Assembly: GCF_900106995.1 (NCBI RefSeq)
Contig: NZ_FNOK01000010.1
Location: 170,408-234,407 of the forward strand
Source: Saccharopolyspora shandongensis
GTDB lineage: Bacteria > Actinomycetota > Actinomycetes > Mycobacteriales > Pseudonocardiaceae
Direction of reading: 5' to 3'
Length of the DNA stretch: 64,000 nt
Shown here: piece by piece, positions 16,308-26,102 of the stretch
Layout of the letters: the number at the start of each line of letters is the position of its first letter
How positions within the stretch are numbered: the first letter of the stretch is position 1
Translations under genes and position numbers: made by a program
The notes under the pieces: generated by a model
Database searches by the model: none
What the model was told of the DNA's origin: nothing
Seen by the model: the letters and a program-made list of their open reading frames with translations, nothing else

Positions 16308-16982
16308 GTGTCACATGTGTTGTTGATCGAGGACGATCCCGCGGTGCGGGAGGGTCTGCAGCTGGGCCTTGGCCAACAGGCGCATGTGGTGCGGACCGCA
16401 TCGACGGGGGAGGAGGGGCTCGCCGCTTTCCGGTCGCAGCCGCCGGACATCGTGGTGCTCGATCTGATGCTGCCGGGGATGGACGGCTTCGAGGTGTGCC
16501 GCCGTATCCGGGGCTCCGGTGAGGTTCCGATCATCATGCTGACCGCGCGAAGTGACGACCTGGACGTCGTCAGCGGTCTGGAGGCGGGCGCCGACGACTA
16601 CGTGGTCAAGCCCGTCCAGCCCCGAGTTCTCGACGCCCGGATCAGGGCTGTGCTGCGTCGCGGTGCATCACCGCAGCTATCGGCCCAGACCCATGGGGAC
16701 CTGCTGATCGACCGAAGCTCACTGGTCGTGACCAAGGCCGGCAGCCGGGTGGCGCTGGCGCCGACGGAGCTGCGGCTGCTGCTCACCTTGTCCGCGACAC
16801 CCGGCCAGGTGTTCAGCCGGCAGCAGCTGCTGCAGGCGGTGTGGGAACACGACTACCTCGGGGACTCCCGGATCGTCGACGCCTGCGTGCAGCGGTTGCG
16901 CTCCAAGATCGAGGACAGCCCGGCGAGCCCCGCCTACGTGCAAACCGTGTGGGGCTTCGGCTACCGCTTCGGACCGGTTTGA
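16308..16982 (+). CDS. OmpR/PhoB-family response regulator
   Basis: A 224-residue two-component response regulator. The receiver begins VSHVLLIEDDP and has the phosphoacceptor Asp in VVLDLMLPGMDGF, the switch Thr in IIMLTARSD and the conserved Lys in DYVVKPVQP. The C-terminal winged helix has LAPTELRLLLTL and ends with YVQTVWGFGYRFGPV. I prefer the GTG at 16308, which begins just at the receiver. A GTG at 16263 in the same frame would add 15 residues. The stop lies 18 bp before the sensor kinase start, so they form an operon. The likely signal is envelope-related given the neighbours (LCP, acyltransferase, lipoprotein), as in MtrAB or CseBC systems. A link to peptide production is not visible. 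Confidence 0.93.
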   Translation: MSHVLLIEDDPAVREGLQLGLGQQAHVVRTASTGEEGLAAFRSQPPDIVVLDLMLPGMDGFEVCRRIRGSGEVPIIMLTARSDDLDVVSGLEAGADDYVVKPVQPRVLDARIRAVLRRGASPQLSAQTHGDLLIDRSSLVVTKAGSRVALAPTELRLLLTLSATPGQVFSRQQLLQAVWEHDYLGDSRIVDACVQRLRSKIEDSPASPAYVQTVWGFGYRFGPV

Positions 16983-16999
16983 TCAGTGAAAGAGGTCCG

Positions 17000-18427
17000 G
17001 TGAGGACTCCCCGATTCCTGAGCGGGCTGCGGGTTCGGCTGATATTCGGTTTCCTGCTGGTGTCGATGGCGGCCGTGGCCGCGGCCACCGTGGCCGGTTA
17101 TGCGACGGCACGTTCGTCCCTGCTGGCTGCGGACCAGAACTCGGCAGTCGCAGACGTACGCCAGCGCGTGACCGCACTCGCTCCGGACCTGACGTACCCC
17201 CCGGACCAGCCATCGCTGGACGCGCTCGCCGCGCAGCTTCCCACCGGCGCCACCGTCGTCTACCACGATCTGCGTGCTCCGGAAACGCCGCTGGACCCGG
17301 TGATCTCGCCTGAGCTGCAGGCAGCTGTGCGTATCCGTTCGCGGGTCGAGGTGCAGCAAGTCGGCACCTCCAAAGGGCCCGCGCTGGCAATCGGGATGCC
17401 CGTGCTGACCAGGCAGCTGAGCGGCACGAGTGTGCCTTCGGGTTTGGAGGTGTACGTCGTTCACGACCTGTCGGCCATCCAGCAGCAGATCAACGCGCAG
17501 GCCCGCATGGCGTGGCTGACGGGTGTGCTCGCGGTGCCGCTGGCCGTGCTGGTCGCGCTGCTGTCCGCCAGGGGTGTGCTGCGACCGGTGCGCGAGCTCC
17601 GCCGAGCAACGGTCCGGCTTTCCGGCGGAGACCTCACCGCGCGGCTCCAGGTCCGCGGTAATGACGAGCTGGCCGAGCTCGCGAGCACCTTCAACAACAG
17701 CGCTGCGGAGCTGGAACGCATCGTTTCCGAACTCCGGCGCATGGAAGCCGACTCCCGCCGATTCGTCGCCGACGTCTCCCACGAACTGCGCACTCCCCTG
17801 AGCGCGATGATCGCGGTGACCGACATCCTTGAAGGGGAGGCTTCTCGCATGTCGGACAACGCGGCCAGATCGGCCCGGCTCCTCGTGCGGGAAACTCGCC
17901 GGCTGACCCGTCTGGTCGAAGACCTGATCGAGGTTTCGCGGTTCGACGCGGGATCCGCCCAGCTGGTGCAGGAGGACGTCGATGCCGGCGAAGCTGTGAG
18001 GGCAACGCTCGACGCCCGGCGATGGACCGACGCCGTGCAGCTGGAGCTGCCGGACGGACTGGGCGCCAGGCTGGACCGGCGCCGGCTGGACGTTATCGTC
18101 GCGAATCTGGTGGGTAACGCCCTGCGCCACGGCCGACCGCCGGTTTCCGTGGTGCTCCGGGACACCGAGAACCGGATCGAGCTGGAGGTCACCGACCACG
18201 GGCCTGGGCTGAGTCCCGACGTGCTGCCGCACGTGTTCGACCGGTTCTACAAGGCGGACGCGGTGCGGACCCGTTCGGAGAGCAGCGGGCTCGGGCTCGC
18301 GATCGCCCAGGCCAACGCTCAGCTGCACGGCGGCGACATCCAAGCCGGCAACTGGCCGGAAGGAGGGGCCCGGTTCGTGCTTCGAATGCCTCGTCACAAC
18401 GACACAAGCGGGCCGATCGAATTTTGA
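17000..18427 (+). CDS. Sensor histidine kinase, partner of the response regulator
   Basis: A 475-residue membrane kinase from GTG 17000, with AGAGG eight bases upstream. It has a transmembrane helix at about residues 10-32, an extracytoplasmic sensor of about 130 residues, and a second helix near AWLTGVLAVPLAVLVALLSA. A HAMP linker (LRPVRELRRATVRLSGGDL) follows, then a dimerisation domain with the phosphoacceptor His in FVADVSHELRTPLSAM. The ATPase domain has N-box NLVGNALRHG, G1 DHGPGLS and G2 SSGLGLAIAQ. It would phosphorylate the regulator encoded 18 bp upstream. The order regulator-kinase followed by a convergent lipoprotein gene recalls envelope-stress loci such as MtrAB-LpqB or Cse, but I cannot assign the signal. 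Confidence 0.93.
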   Translation: MRTPRFLSGLRVRLIFGFLLVSMAAVAAATVAGYATARSSLLAADQNSAVADVRQRVTALAPDLTYPPDQPSLDALAAQLPTGATVVYHDLRAPETPLDPVISPELQAAVRIRSRVEVQQVGTSKGPALAIGMPVLTRQLSGTSVPSGLEVYVVHDLSAIQQQINAQARMAWLTGVLAVPLAVLVALLSARGVLRPVRELRRATVRLSGGDLTARLQVRGNDELAELASTFNNSAAELERIVSELRRMEADSRRFVADVSHELRTPLSAMIAVTDILEGEASRMSDNAARSARLLVRETRRLTRLVEDLIEVSRFDAGSAQLVQEDVDAGEAVRATLDARRWTDAVQLELPDGLGARLDRRRLDVIVANLVGNALRHGRPPVSVVLRDTENRIELEVTDHGPGLSPDVLPHVFDRFYKADAVRTRSESSGLGLAIAQANAQLHGGDIQAGNWPEGGARFVLRMPRHNDTSGPIEF

Positions 18428-18465
18428 TGCGCGGCCGCGCGGTGCGGCATCCGTAGGCAGTGGAT

Positions 18466-19053
18466 TCAGCTGATCGCTGGGCAGGTGCGGCCGGCGATCC
18501 GGTCACCTGTGATTCCCTTGTGCAGCAGGATGTCGACGGTTTTTCCTCGCGTCGTTCCGCCGCGCGCTGAGTCGACCGCGAGGGCGGTGCACACGACCTG
18601 GTCGACGGCCAGCGGTGACAGGTCGTAGGACGGGAGAACCACGGTGATCACACGATCGGTCACGACGACGTTCACGTTCACGAGTGCTGCGCCGAGCTTG
18701 GGCACCTCGGTACGAAGCGCTTTGTTCTCCTCGGAACCGCTGAGTCCTGCCCCGAGCATCAGGTACTGCACCGCGCCACGCACGTCACCGAGCTTGCCGA
18801 ATGGCACGTCCCGAACCGTGCCGCCCGTCGGCACGATCACCGGGCGCAGGGTGTTGCCTTTCAGGTAGTACATCGTCGGGCCAACCGCGATGCCGGTCGG
18901 AGGATCCCCGGCGTCGCTCACCTCGTTCGTCGCCGCGCCACCACATCCGGCGACCAGTGAGATTCCCGCCAGCACCGTCGCAAGTCGCCACCACGACGAG
19001 GAAGATCTTGGGCTTGAACGGTGCACGCCGCGATTGTCGCATGCCGTCCGCAA
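18466..19053 (-). CDS. Lipoprotein with GerMN-like domain
   Basis: About 195 residues with a lipoprotein signal. A hydrophobic helix (LATVLAGISLVAGC) ends in a lipobox with Cys for lipid attachment, so it is anchored to the outer membrane face. The mature part (MYYLKGNTLRPVIVPTGG ... AVQYLMLGAGL ... VVLPSYDLSPLAVDQVVCTALA) resembles the GerMN domain of spore-germination proteins and LpqB. It converges on the sensor kinase gene, 38 bp away. In actinomycetes lipoproteins of this kind often modulate the adjacent two-component system (LpqB with MtrAB). The start is uncertain: the ATG at 19053, or a GTG at 19026 giving a more usual signal peptide. Confidence 0.75.
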   Translation of the reverse strand: MRTACDNRGVHRSSPRSSSSWWRLATVLAGISLVAGCGGAATNEVSDAGDPPTGIAVGPTMYYLKGNTLRPVIVPTGGTVRDVPFGKLGDVRGAVQYLMLGAGLSGSEENKALRTEVPKLGAALVNVNVVVTDRVITVVLPSYDLSPLAVDQVVCTALAVDSARGGTTRGKTVDILLHKGITGDRIAGRTCPAIS

Positions 19054-19219
19054 CCGGAGAAGGCGGTGGTTCGGAGGCCGAACGCGATGATCGGCTATCT
19101 CACCAAAGCCAAACCGTAGCGTCGTTCCAGCGAAGACCCGCGTGCACTCCGATGCAAGATGGTGACACGGTCCACATGGGGTGCGGACATTTGTCGGTGA
19201 CGCTCGGTGCAGATCGACG

Positions 19220-20032
19220 TCACCGCCAGGGGGCCGCTTGGGCGCGCCACTGGGCCATCTGGAAGTAGCGGGTCTCCTGGTAGTACTGGTTCGAGGGCTT
19301 GCGGCAGGCCAGGACGATGAACGTGATGGTGCCGGTCAGAGCCAGTGCGCGGACGAGCAAGGTCAAGACGACCATCCCAATGGGAAGTCCGAGATCCCAC
19401 GGCATCCCGAGCGCCACGTAGATAACGGGTGCCAGGAGGCCGCCCAGCAGTTCGAAGCACAGCCAGACCGCAGCGAGCACGATGAGTGTCACCCGAGCCC
19501 AGTTTCGGCCCGCGCGCAACTGGAATCCGAATGCGATCCACAGCGCGACCAGAACAACGTACATGACTGCGGTGTAAATCCAGTCCGTGTCCTGGGCTGG
19601 TACCGGCTCTACACCGTACTGCTCCAAGGCGGCGTTGAGAACGGAGGTGATCATATCGTTCGCCAGGTAGGCGAAGACGGTGTCCAGCGTGCTGACCAGC
19701 AGCGGCACGACCATAGCGATCCAGAACGCCATCTCGATCGTTCGCGGCCGACGCGGTTCGGTCAATTCTTGTGCGGGCACCGGTGGAGCCGCGAACGGAT
19801 TCCCGTACGGCGCTTGCGGATAACCGTGCTGCGCGTGCAGGAAGCCGGTCTGCGGTTGGGGCGACTCGCCGCCCTGGACGTGCGGCTGCCCGCCCTGGAC
19901 GTGCGGCTGCCCGCCCTGGACGTGCGGCTGCCCGCCCTGGACGTGCGACTGCCCGCCCTGGTCGGGTGCTTCTGGCTCGGGAAGCCCGTCCTGGGGCTGT
20001 CCGCCTCGCCCTTGAATAGGTGGCAATGTCAC
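19220..20032 (-). CDS. Four-helix membrane protein with Gln/Pro-rich repeat N-terminus
   Basis: 270 residues from GTG 20032. The first 85 residues are polar and low-complexity, with a heptapeptide GGQPHVQ repeated about four times. The rest contains about four membrane helices (MAFWIAMVVPLLVSTL, VMYVVLVALWIAFGF, VTLIVLAAVWLCFELLGGLL and GMVVLTLLVRALALTGTITFIVLA). This plan, a disordered Pro/Gln/Gly-rich cytoplasmic tail plus a small membrane domain, is frequent in actinobacterial envelope proteins of unknown function. I do not recognise a catalytic motif. It stands alone, with no evident operon. Confidence 0.72.
   Translation of the reverse strand: MTLPPIQGRGGQPQDGLPEPEAPDQGGQSHVQGGQPHVQGGQPHVQGGQPHVQGGESPQPQTGFLHAQHGYPQAPYGNPFAAPPVPAQELTEPRRPRTIEMAFWIAMVVPLLVSTLDTVFAYLANDMITSVLNAALEQYGVEPVPAQDTDWIYTAVMYVVLVALWIAFGFQLRAGRNWARVTLIVLAAVWLCFELLGGLLAPVIYVALGMPWDLGLPIGMVVLTLLVRALALTGTITFIVLACRKPSNQYYQETRYFQMAQWRAQAAPWR
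19870..19961. repeat. 21-bp in-frame tandem repeats
   Basis: Four head-to-tail 21-bp units (19870-19890, 19891-19911, 19912-19932, 19933-19953) followed by a partial unit. The first three are identical and the fourth has one change. They encode the GGQPHVQ heptapeptides of the membrane protein. Because the length is a multiple of three, slippage would change the tail length without breaking the frame. Confidence 0.9.
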
Positions 20033-20207
20033 GAGTGAACAGTAAGAACGTCGCCGAACCCCGCCTACTGAATTCCGGCAATCGTTACAGAACCGTCGAA
20101 TCCATCAGCAGGCCGAGGACGGCCCGTACGACGCTCTGAGCGACGACCGGCCGCCCGGTGCTGTCAGCGCGCGCTCGACGCGGCGGTCGGCTGGATGACG
20201 CTTGAAT

Positions 20208-20357
20208 TTGATCGAGGTCTGGGGCGCGGACCAGGTCGGGGTGCGGGTGTCACCCGGCGGGACCTTCAACGACATCCCCGACGACGACCCCGCCGAGACC
20301 TTCCACTACGTGGCAGAGGGAGAGGAAGCCAGGCCGCCACATCGGCTCTCTCGTTGA
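20208..20357 (+). pseudogene. Remnant of an Old Yellow Enzyme family ene-reductase
   Basis: The frame 20208-20357 reads IEVWGADQVGVRVSPGGTFND and then IPDDDPAETFHYVAE before running into unrelated sequence and a stop. This is the conserved block near the flavin-phosphate site of NemA/OYE-type NADH:flavin oxidoreductases (typically WGADRVGVRLSP.GTFND). Neither the rest of the barrel upstream nor the C-terminus is present, so it is a decayed or rearranged fragment. Confidence 0.75.
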
Positions 20358-20419
20358 ACCGGACAGTCGCTCTTGTCGTATGGCTCGGTGAGAAGTTGCC
20401 GACGAGCAAGGAGCACTTG

Positions 20420-21112
20420 ATGCGCCGGAGTATTTCGAAACGGGCCACGATGACGATCAGTGCCGGACTGACCATCGCCGTTGCAGCGACCGTCGCCGCG
20501 ACGGTCTCCGCCCAGGCTGACAACGCAACGGACACCGCCTCGGATGCGAAGGTCGAGGTGTTCGCACCCAGGAACGGAGACAACGCGGGCGCCTCCGGCC
20601 GAGGTTGGTTCGTCGACCTCGCGGTCGATTTCCGCGGCCAGAACGGCCCGGCACGTGCCGGACTGAGCGGCCTTCAGCTCACCGGACCCGCCGGCCACAA
20701 CAACGTGCCCCCGTTCCCCGGGACGTTCTCCCCAGGCAAGGACGACCGCCTGCCGGGCCTGGTCGTCCTCACTTCCTCCACGATCACGAACCCAGAGCGG
20801 AAATTCGCCGGCCCCGGCACGAACCTGGCCAATCTGTTCAACCTCACCGGCCTCACCGACCGTGCTGACGACCGGACCGAGGTCTGGGACACCTGGATCG
20901 TCGGCGATGCCATCGCGGGCAAGGGTGTTGACACCACACTGACCGTGGCCGTCGTCGACGATCTCGACCACAACGGCGTCTACGACGATGCACCGGATGT
21001 TGTTGCGGACTTCGACCACGACGGTCGCATCGACGCCAAGGACCTGAAAATCCTCGGCGTGGCATCGAATATCGAACAGGTTCGCTTCCACATCAACGCG
21101 AACCCGCTCTGA
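20420..21112 (+). CDS. Secreted protein with a calcium-binding-type loop
   Basis: 230 residues from ATG 20420, with AAGGAG at 20409-20414. The in-frame open stretch back to 20195 lies over the ene-reductase remnant and is not used. It has a signal peptide (MRRSISKRATMTISAGLTIAVAATVAATVSAQA) and so is exported. The mature protein has a FVDLAVDFRG start and near the C-terminus a DFDHDGRIDAKDLK loop, an EF-hand/dockerin-like Ca2+ pattern, next to DDLDHNGVYDDAPD, which could be a second one. I do not recognise the family. Possible roles are an extracellular structural or matrix protein. A strong hairpin follows the gene, and there is no sign that it belongs to the peptide cluster. Confidence 0.78.
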   Translation: MRRSISKRATMTISAGLTIAVAATVAATVSAQADNATDTASDAKVEVFAPRNGDNAGASGRGWFVDLAVDFRGQNGPARAGLSGLQLTGPAGHNNVPPFPGTFSPGKDDRLPGLVVLTSSTITNPERKFAGPGTNLANLFNLTGLTDRADDRTEVWDTWIVGDAIAGKGVDTTLTVAVVDDLDHNGVYDDAPDVVADFDHDGRIDAKDLKILGVASNIEQVRFHINANPL

Positions 21113-21129
21113 CGCTCAGCTGCCGGAAG

Positions 21130-21168
21130 CCGGACCCAGGCCTCCCGCGCGGGAAGCCTGGGCTCCGG
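21130..21168 (+). terminator. Terminator after the secreted protein gene
   Basis: A nearly perfect inverted repeat of about 18 bp (21130-21147 with 21150-21168), with one bulge and one mismatch, begins 18 bp after the stop. It insulates the envelope block from the halogenase promoter. Confidence 0.8.
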
Positions 21169-21286
21169 CATCGTTGGCCGTTCCGTGATTGTCGGCTTCG
21201 GTGACACATCCGCACCCAGGTCGTCCGGCGCCGGCGGGCGCGGTCGACGCCTGTGGGCGTCGAGTGCCCGACCGGCTGGAATTCTG

Positions 21287-21319
21287 CAATAGCTCGAATA
21301 TAGCCGGAGTATCTGTTGC
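21287..21319 (+). promoter_or_regulatory. SARP-type direct repeats upstream of the Trp halogenase
   Basis: Three consecutive 11-bp units: caATAGctcga (21287-21297), atATAGccgga (21298-21308) and gtATctgttgc (21309-21319). One-turn spacing of short direct repeats just upstream of a promoter is the hallmark of SARP operators. The same arrangement occurs at 30952, 56664 and, inverted, at 56633. The halogenase start is 134 bp downstream. Confidence 0.7.
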
Positions 21320-21438
21320 CCCGGAACAGTGGCGCTGTCCGCGAATCGGTGTTGCGGGCAGTGGAATCCTGTGGAATTTCAGCGCGAACCAGGTCGCGGT
21401 GGTGTCCTACGCGGCCCTCGATCAGGCTGTGCGAGTGA

Positions 21439-23046
<1,608 letters not shown>

Positions 23047-23137
23047 GCGGCGCACCGCGCCCCGTCAGTCGCCCGCGTCGGGGAGGTCTCGGCGCGGGCG
23101 AACGCCATCCGGTCGGCGGATTGGGGCCTGGTTCACC

Positions 23138-23168
23138 GCCCGCTAACATTTATTTGCAGGTGGTGGAC
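23138..23168. repeat. Dispersed motif, copy 1
   Basis: CCGCTAAcaTTTaTTTGCA followed by gGTGGTGG. A second copy at 27928-27958 has the same bases at about 24 of 28 positions and sits just ahead of the ArsR-type regulator gene. This copy lies between the halogenase stop and the 3' end of the SARP gene. It may be an operator of the ArsR protein or a remnant of a duplicated leader. Confidence 0.5.
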
Positions 23169-23220
23169 CAGCCCGATTCCGGAGAAGGCGGGTGGTGCTG
23201 CGGGGATTCGGAACGGCCGC

Positions 23221-25050
23221 TCAGGCCGGTACTGACGGCTTCTGTCGGCCGGCAGTGAAGGCCTCGTCGTGGGCCAGTTCGCGGGCGACCAGACGGGCGA
23301 GGTCGTGAAAGCGGTAGGTGTGCTGACCGGCACTGTCCACTTCGGCCAGTTCGAGGAGGTGCAGGTCCAGCAGGTGCTCGGTGATCTGCTCACCGACCAC
23401 ATCGGAAAGCCCGAGCACGGTGCTCGTGGCGGAGTGCGGGAACGAGGGTTGGTCCAGCAGGGAGAGCTGCAGCAGTGCGGTGCGGGGCTGCTCATCGAGC
23501 AACCGGTAGCTGCGCTCCAGCCGCTCTCGGACGTCGAGGTCGCCCAGCTGGAGTTCGCTCAGGCGGCTGCGCTCGTCGGCGAGTCGGGCGGCGAAGCGGG
23601 ACAACGACCAGTGCTGCTTGGTGGCGAGCCGGGCGCCCGCGATCCGGACGGCCAGCGGTAGGCCGGCGCAGAACTCGACGATCTGCCGCGCCGCCACCGG
23701 TTCGGAGCGGACGCGCGCGTCGCCGACGATGCGGGCGAAAAGCGCGTTCGCTTCGCCGAAATCGAAGAAGCCGAGGTTGATCGTGCGCTGGCCTTCCAAT
23801 GTGGTCAGGCTGGGCCTGGTGGTGATCAGGGTTCGGCACTTCGGGTTCGCGGGCAGCAGCGGTCGGATCTGGGCGACGTCGGCCGCGTCGTCGAGCACGA
23901 TCACCGACTGCCGGTGCGCCAACGTGCTGCGGTAGAGCTGGATGCGGTGGTCCGTGCTCGTCGGCAAGGAATGCTCTTCCACGCCGAGACCGCACAGGAG
24001 CGTGCCAAGCGCGTGGTACGGGGTCAGCGGGCTTTCGCTGCCGCCCTGCAGGTCGACGAAGAGCTCCCCGTCGGGGAAGTTCTCGCGGTTCAGGTTGGCG
24101 GTGTGGACCGCGAGGGTCGTCTTGCCGATCCCGGCCATGCCGGTGATGACGAGGGCCGGGGGCCGCTGCGACGCGTCGCCCGGTTCTGGGCGCAGGAAGC
24201 GGGAGATGAGGTCGAGCTCATCGGAACGGCCGCTGAAGTCCGGGATGCCGGTGGCGAGCATCGCCGGTCGGCTGGTGGTGGTGAGGCTCTCGCGGGTGCC
24301 CGACGGGAGCTGGACCCGGGGCAGGTCGTTGGTGAGGATCGTCTGGTACGCGCTCTTGAGGGTTTCGCTGGGGTCGACGCCGAACTCCTCGCCGAGCAGT
24401 CGTCGCCCTTCCTGGTAGGTCGCGAACGCTTCGGCCTGCCGGTCGCACCGGTACAGCGCGATCATGAACTGGGCCCGGATGCGTTCCCGCAGCGGGTGCG
24501 CGTTGACCAGCCCGACCAGTTCGGCGGTGAGCCGGTCGTGGCGCCCCAGCGCCAGGTCCGCGTCGATCCGCGCCTCCAGCGCTTCCATCCGTGCTTCCTC
24601 GATTCGCGGGCGTTCCATTTCCGCCAGCAACTCCGTGACGTCGGTCAACGTCGGGCCGCGCCACAGGTCCAGCGCCGAGCGCAGCAGTTGCGCGGCCTTC
24701 TCGTACTGCTGCGCTTGCAGCGCGGCGCGGCCGGTCCGGGAAAGATGTTCGAACTCGTGCAAATCGAAGCGGGCGGACCCGATCCGCAGGTAGTAGCCCG
24801 GGCCTTGGCGAATTATCGACATATCGCCGCACAGGTGTCGACGCAGTCGCGAAGCATAGGTATATATCTGCGCCTGGTAGGTGGCCGGTGGGTTCTCGCC
24901 CCAGAGAACTCCGCCGAGCTGAGCGTCGGAGAGGACTCTTTCCCTGGCCAGTAGCAGTGCCGCCAGAATGGTCCTCTGCTTTGATCCTTTTAGCGGAAGC
25001 TCGGCGTCGCCGGACCATAGTCCGACCGGGCCAAGAATGCGGCATTCCAA
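23221..25050 (-). CDS. SARP-family transcriptional activator with NB-ARC domain
   Basis: 609 residues with the AfsR-like plan. An OmpR-type winged helix covers about residues 1-95 (MECRILGPVGLW ... LKGSKQRTILAALLL). A bacterial transcriptional activation domain covers about 100-245 (ALDLWRGPTLTDV ... YQEGRRLLGEEFGVDPSETL). An NB-ARC ATPase follows from about 280, with P-loop GMAGIGKTTLAVH and Walker B SVIVLDDAAD. It lacks the long C-terminal TPR region of AfsR. SARPs recruit RNA polymerase to promoters with short direct repeats one or two turns apart. Five such sites occur in this cluster, which makes it the prime candidate for pathway-specific activator. It converges on the halogenase gene; its own promoter lies in the gap after 25050. 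Confidence 0.93.
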   Translation of the reverse strand: MECRILGPVGLWSGDAELPLKGSKQRTILAALLLARERVLSDAQLGGVLWGENPPATYQAQIYTYASRLRRHLCGDMSIIRQGPGYYLRIGSARFDLHEFEHLSRTGRAALQAQQYEKAAQLLRSALDLWRGPTLTDVTELLAEMERPRIEEARMEALEARIDADLALGRHDRLTAELVGLVNAHPLRERIRAQFMIALYRCDRQAEAFATYQEGRRLLGEEFGVDPSETLKSAYQTILTNDLPRVQLPSGTRESLTTTSRPAMLATGIPDFSGRSDELDLISRFLRPEPGDASQRPPALVITGMAGIGKTTLAVHTANLNRENFPDGELFVDLQGGSESPLTPYHALGTLLCGLGVEEHSLPTSTDHRIQLYRSTLAHRQSVIVLDDAADVAQIRPLLPANPKCRTLITTRPSLTTLEGQRTINLGFFDFGEANALFARIVGDARVRSEPVAARQIVEFCAGLPLAVRIAGARLATKQHWSLSRFAARLADERSRLSELQLGDLDVRERLERSYRLLDEQPRTALLQLSLLDQPSFPHSATSTVLGLSDVVGEQITEHLLDLHLLELAEVDSAGQHTYRFHDLARLVARELAHDEAFTAGRQKPSVPA

Positions 25051-25643
25051 CGGGACACCTTTCCTACGTTCGCAGTAATAGGTCGGTGCTGCGCGGGTGG
25101 GCCGGATCAGCGGGGCGCGCCGCCACCGCGACCGGGCCCGGCCGGCGGTGCCGCGAACCTGCTGTTGCGACCGCGGTCCTCCCGCGGTGGGCCCGCGCGG
25201 CAGCGGCGCGGCCGTCGAGCACTCTCCGGTGCTCGCCGGCCACGCTCGTCCGCGACGGGTACTCGGCTGCGAAACGCCCCCACGTCGTTGCCGCCGGTTC
25301 CGGTCAGGGGCCGAACCAGGCCGCTAGGTCGCCATCGCCGAGTCGTTCAACCGTTCGTCGAAACGCGGGATGCCCGCAGCGGGAGAAAGTTCCGCCGCCG
25401 GCTGCCGGTGGTGGCGGTGGTGGCGGTGGTGGCGGCGGGAAATCCGATTACCGACGAAAGTTGGTGTCTTTCGTTTTTCAGGTTCAGCCGGGAAAAGCTT
25501 CCCGTCGTCGCCAATTTACCCAGGGCCCTGGTGTCCGTCAACTGACGTGGCAAGGGGGCGTCCTTCGCTGTCCACATCCGCTGATGCTGGTACGCTCGGC
25601 TCGGCGAACGTTAAATAGTTGCCGCGTGGATAAAGGGGTTTGA
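25051..25643. other. Divergent intergenic region with G-rich repeats
   Basis: 593 bp between the SARP gene (minus) and the XRE-type gene (plus), with no convincing protein. It holds both promoters. A G-rich tract (25407-25440) has three exact copies of GGTGGTGGC followed by GGCGGG on the plus strand. That could form a two-tier G-quadruplex or slip during replication. No 11-bp ATAG pair was found here, so the SARP gene may not be autoregulated through such sites. Confidence 0.5.
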
Positions 25644-26078
25644 ATGGGTGACGTGGCACCGGTCGGTGGGAGAACTCTCGCCGCGAAGGTCGACCACCTG
25701 TTCCGCAACGCCCACCGCCACGAGTGCACCTACGAGGAAGTCGCCGAAGCGATCCGGGAACGCGGTGGGCCGACCATCTCGGCGACCTATATCTGGCAAC
25801 TGCGAAAGGGAATTCGGGACAATCCGACAAAACGGCACCTGGAGGCGCTCGCCGGTTTTTTCGGCGTGCCGCCCGCCTACTTCTTCGATGACTCCGTCTC
25901 CGAGCAGATCGATGCCGAGCTGGCGCTGCTCAGTGCCCTGCGGGACAGCTCGATCCGCCGGATGGCGCTGCGCGCTTCCGGGCTGTCGCCCAAGAGCCTC
26001 GGCGCGCTCGCGGAGATGATCGAACGCGTTCGCGAACTAGAAGGTCTACCGGACACCCCGGCGGACCAGGCCGACTGA
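25644..26078 (+). CDS. EspR-like XRE-family DNA-binding protein
   Basis: 144 residues from ATG 25644, with AAAGGGG eight bases upstream. The N-terminal helix-turn-helix (TYEEVAEAIRERGGPTISATYIWQLRKGIRDNPTKRHLEALAGFFGVPPAYFF) resembles mycobacterial EspR, including the NPT/NPS turn and the AYFxDD junction. The C-terminal helices resemble its dimerisation part (MALRASGLSPKSLGALAEMIERVRELEG). EspR-like proteins are nucleoid-type regulators with distant paired sites. The next genes encode a HExxH protein (24 bp on) and a DUF6545 membrane protein, an arrangement I have often seen together in actinomycetes. Whether it regulates the peptide cluster or only its own trio is unknown. Confidence 0.88.
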   Translation: MGDVAPVGGRTLAAKVDHLFRNAHRHECTYEEVAEAIRERGGPTISATYIWQLRKGIRDNPTKRHLEALAGFFGVPPAYFFDDSVSEQIDAELALLSALRDSSIRRMALRASGLSPKSLGALAEMIERVRELEGLPDTPADQAD

Positions 26079-26102
26079 CCAGACCTTCTCGGGGGAACTG
26101 CC

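Noticed and set aside
19870..19961. CRISPR-like repeat array
   Set aside because: Units are directly adjacent without spacers and encode a peptide repeat.
20195..20419. N-terminal extension of the secreted protein
   Set aside because: It would place about 75 unrelated residues before a good signal peptide, and it lies over the ene-reductase remnant in another frame; ATG 20420 has its own ribosome site.
25610..25640. ATAG upstream of the XRE-type gene as a further SARP site
   Set aside because: There is no second ATAG at 11 or 22 bp.
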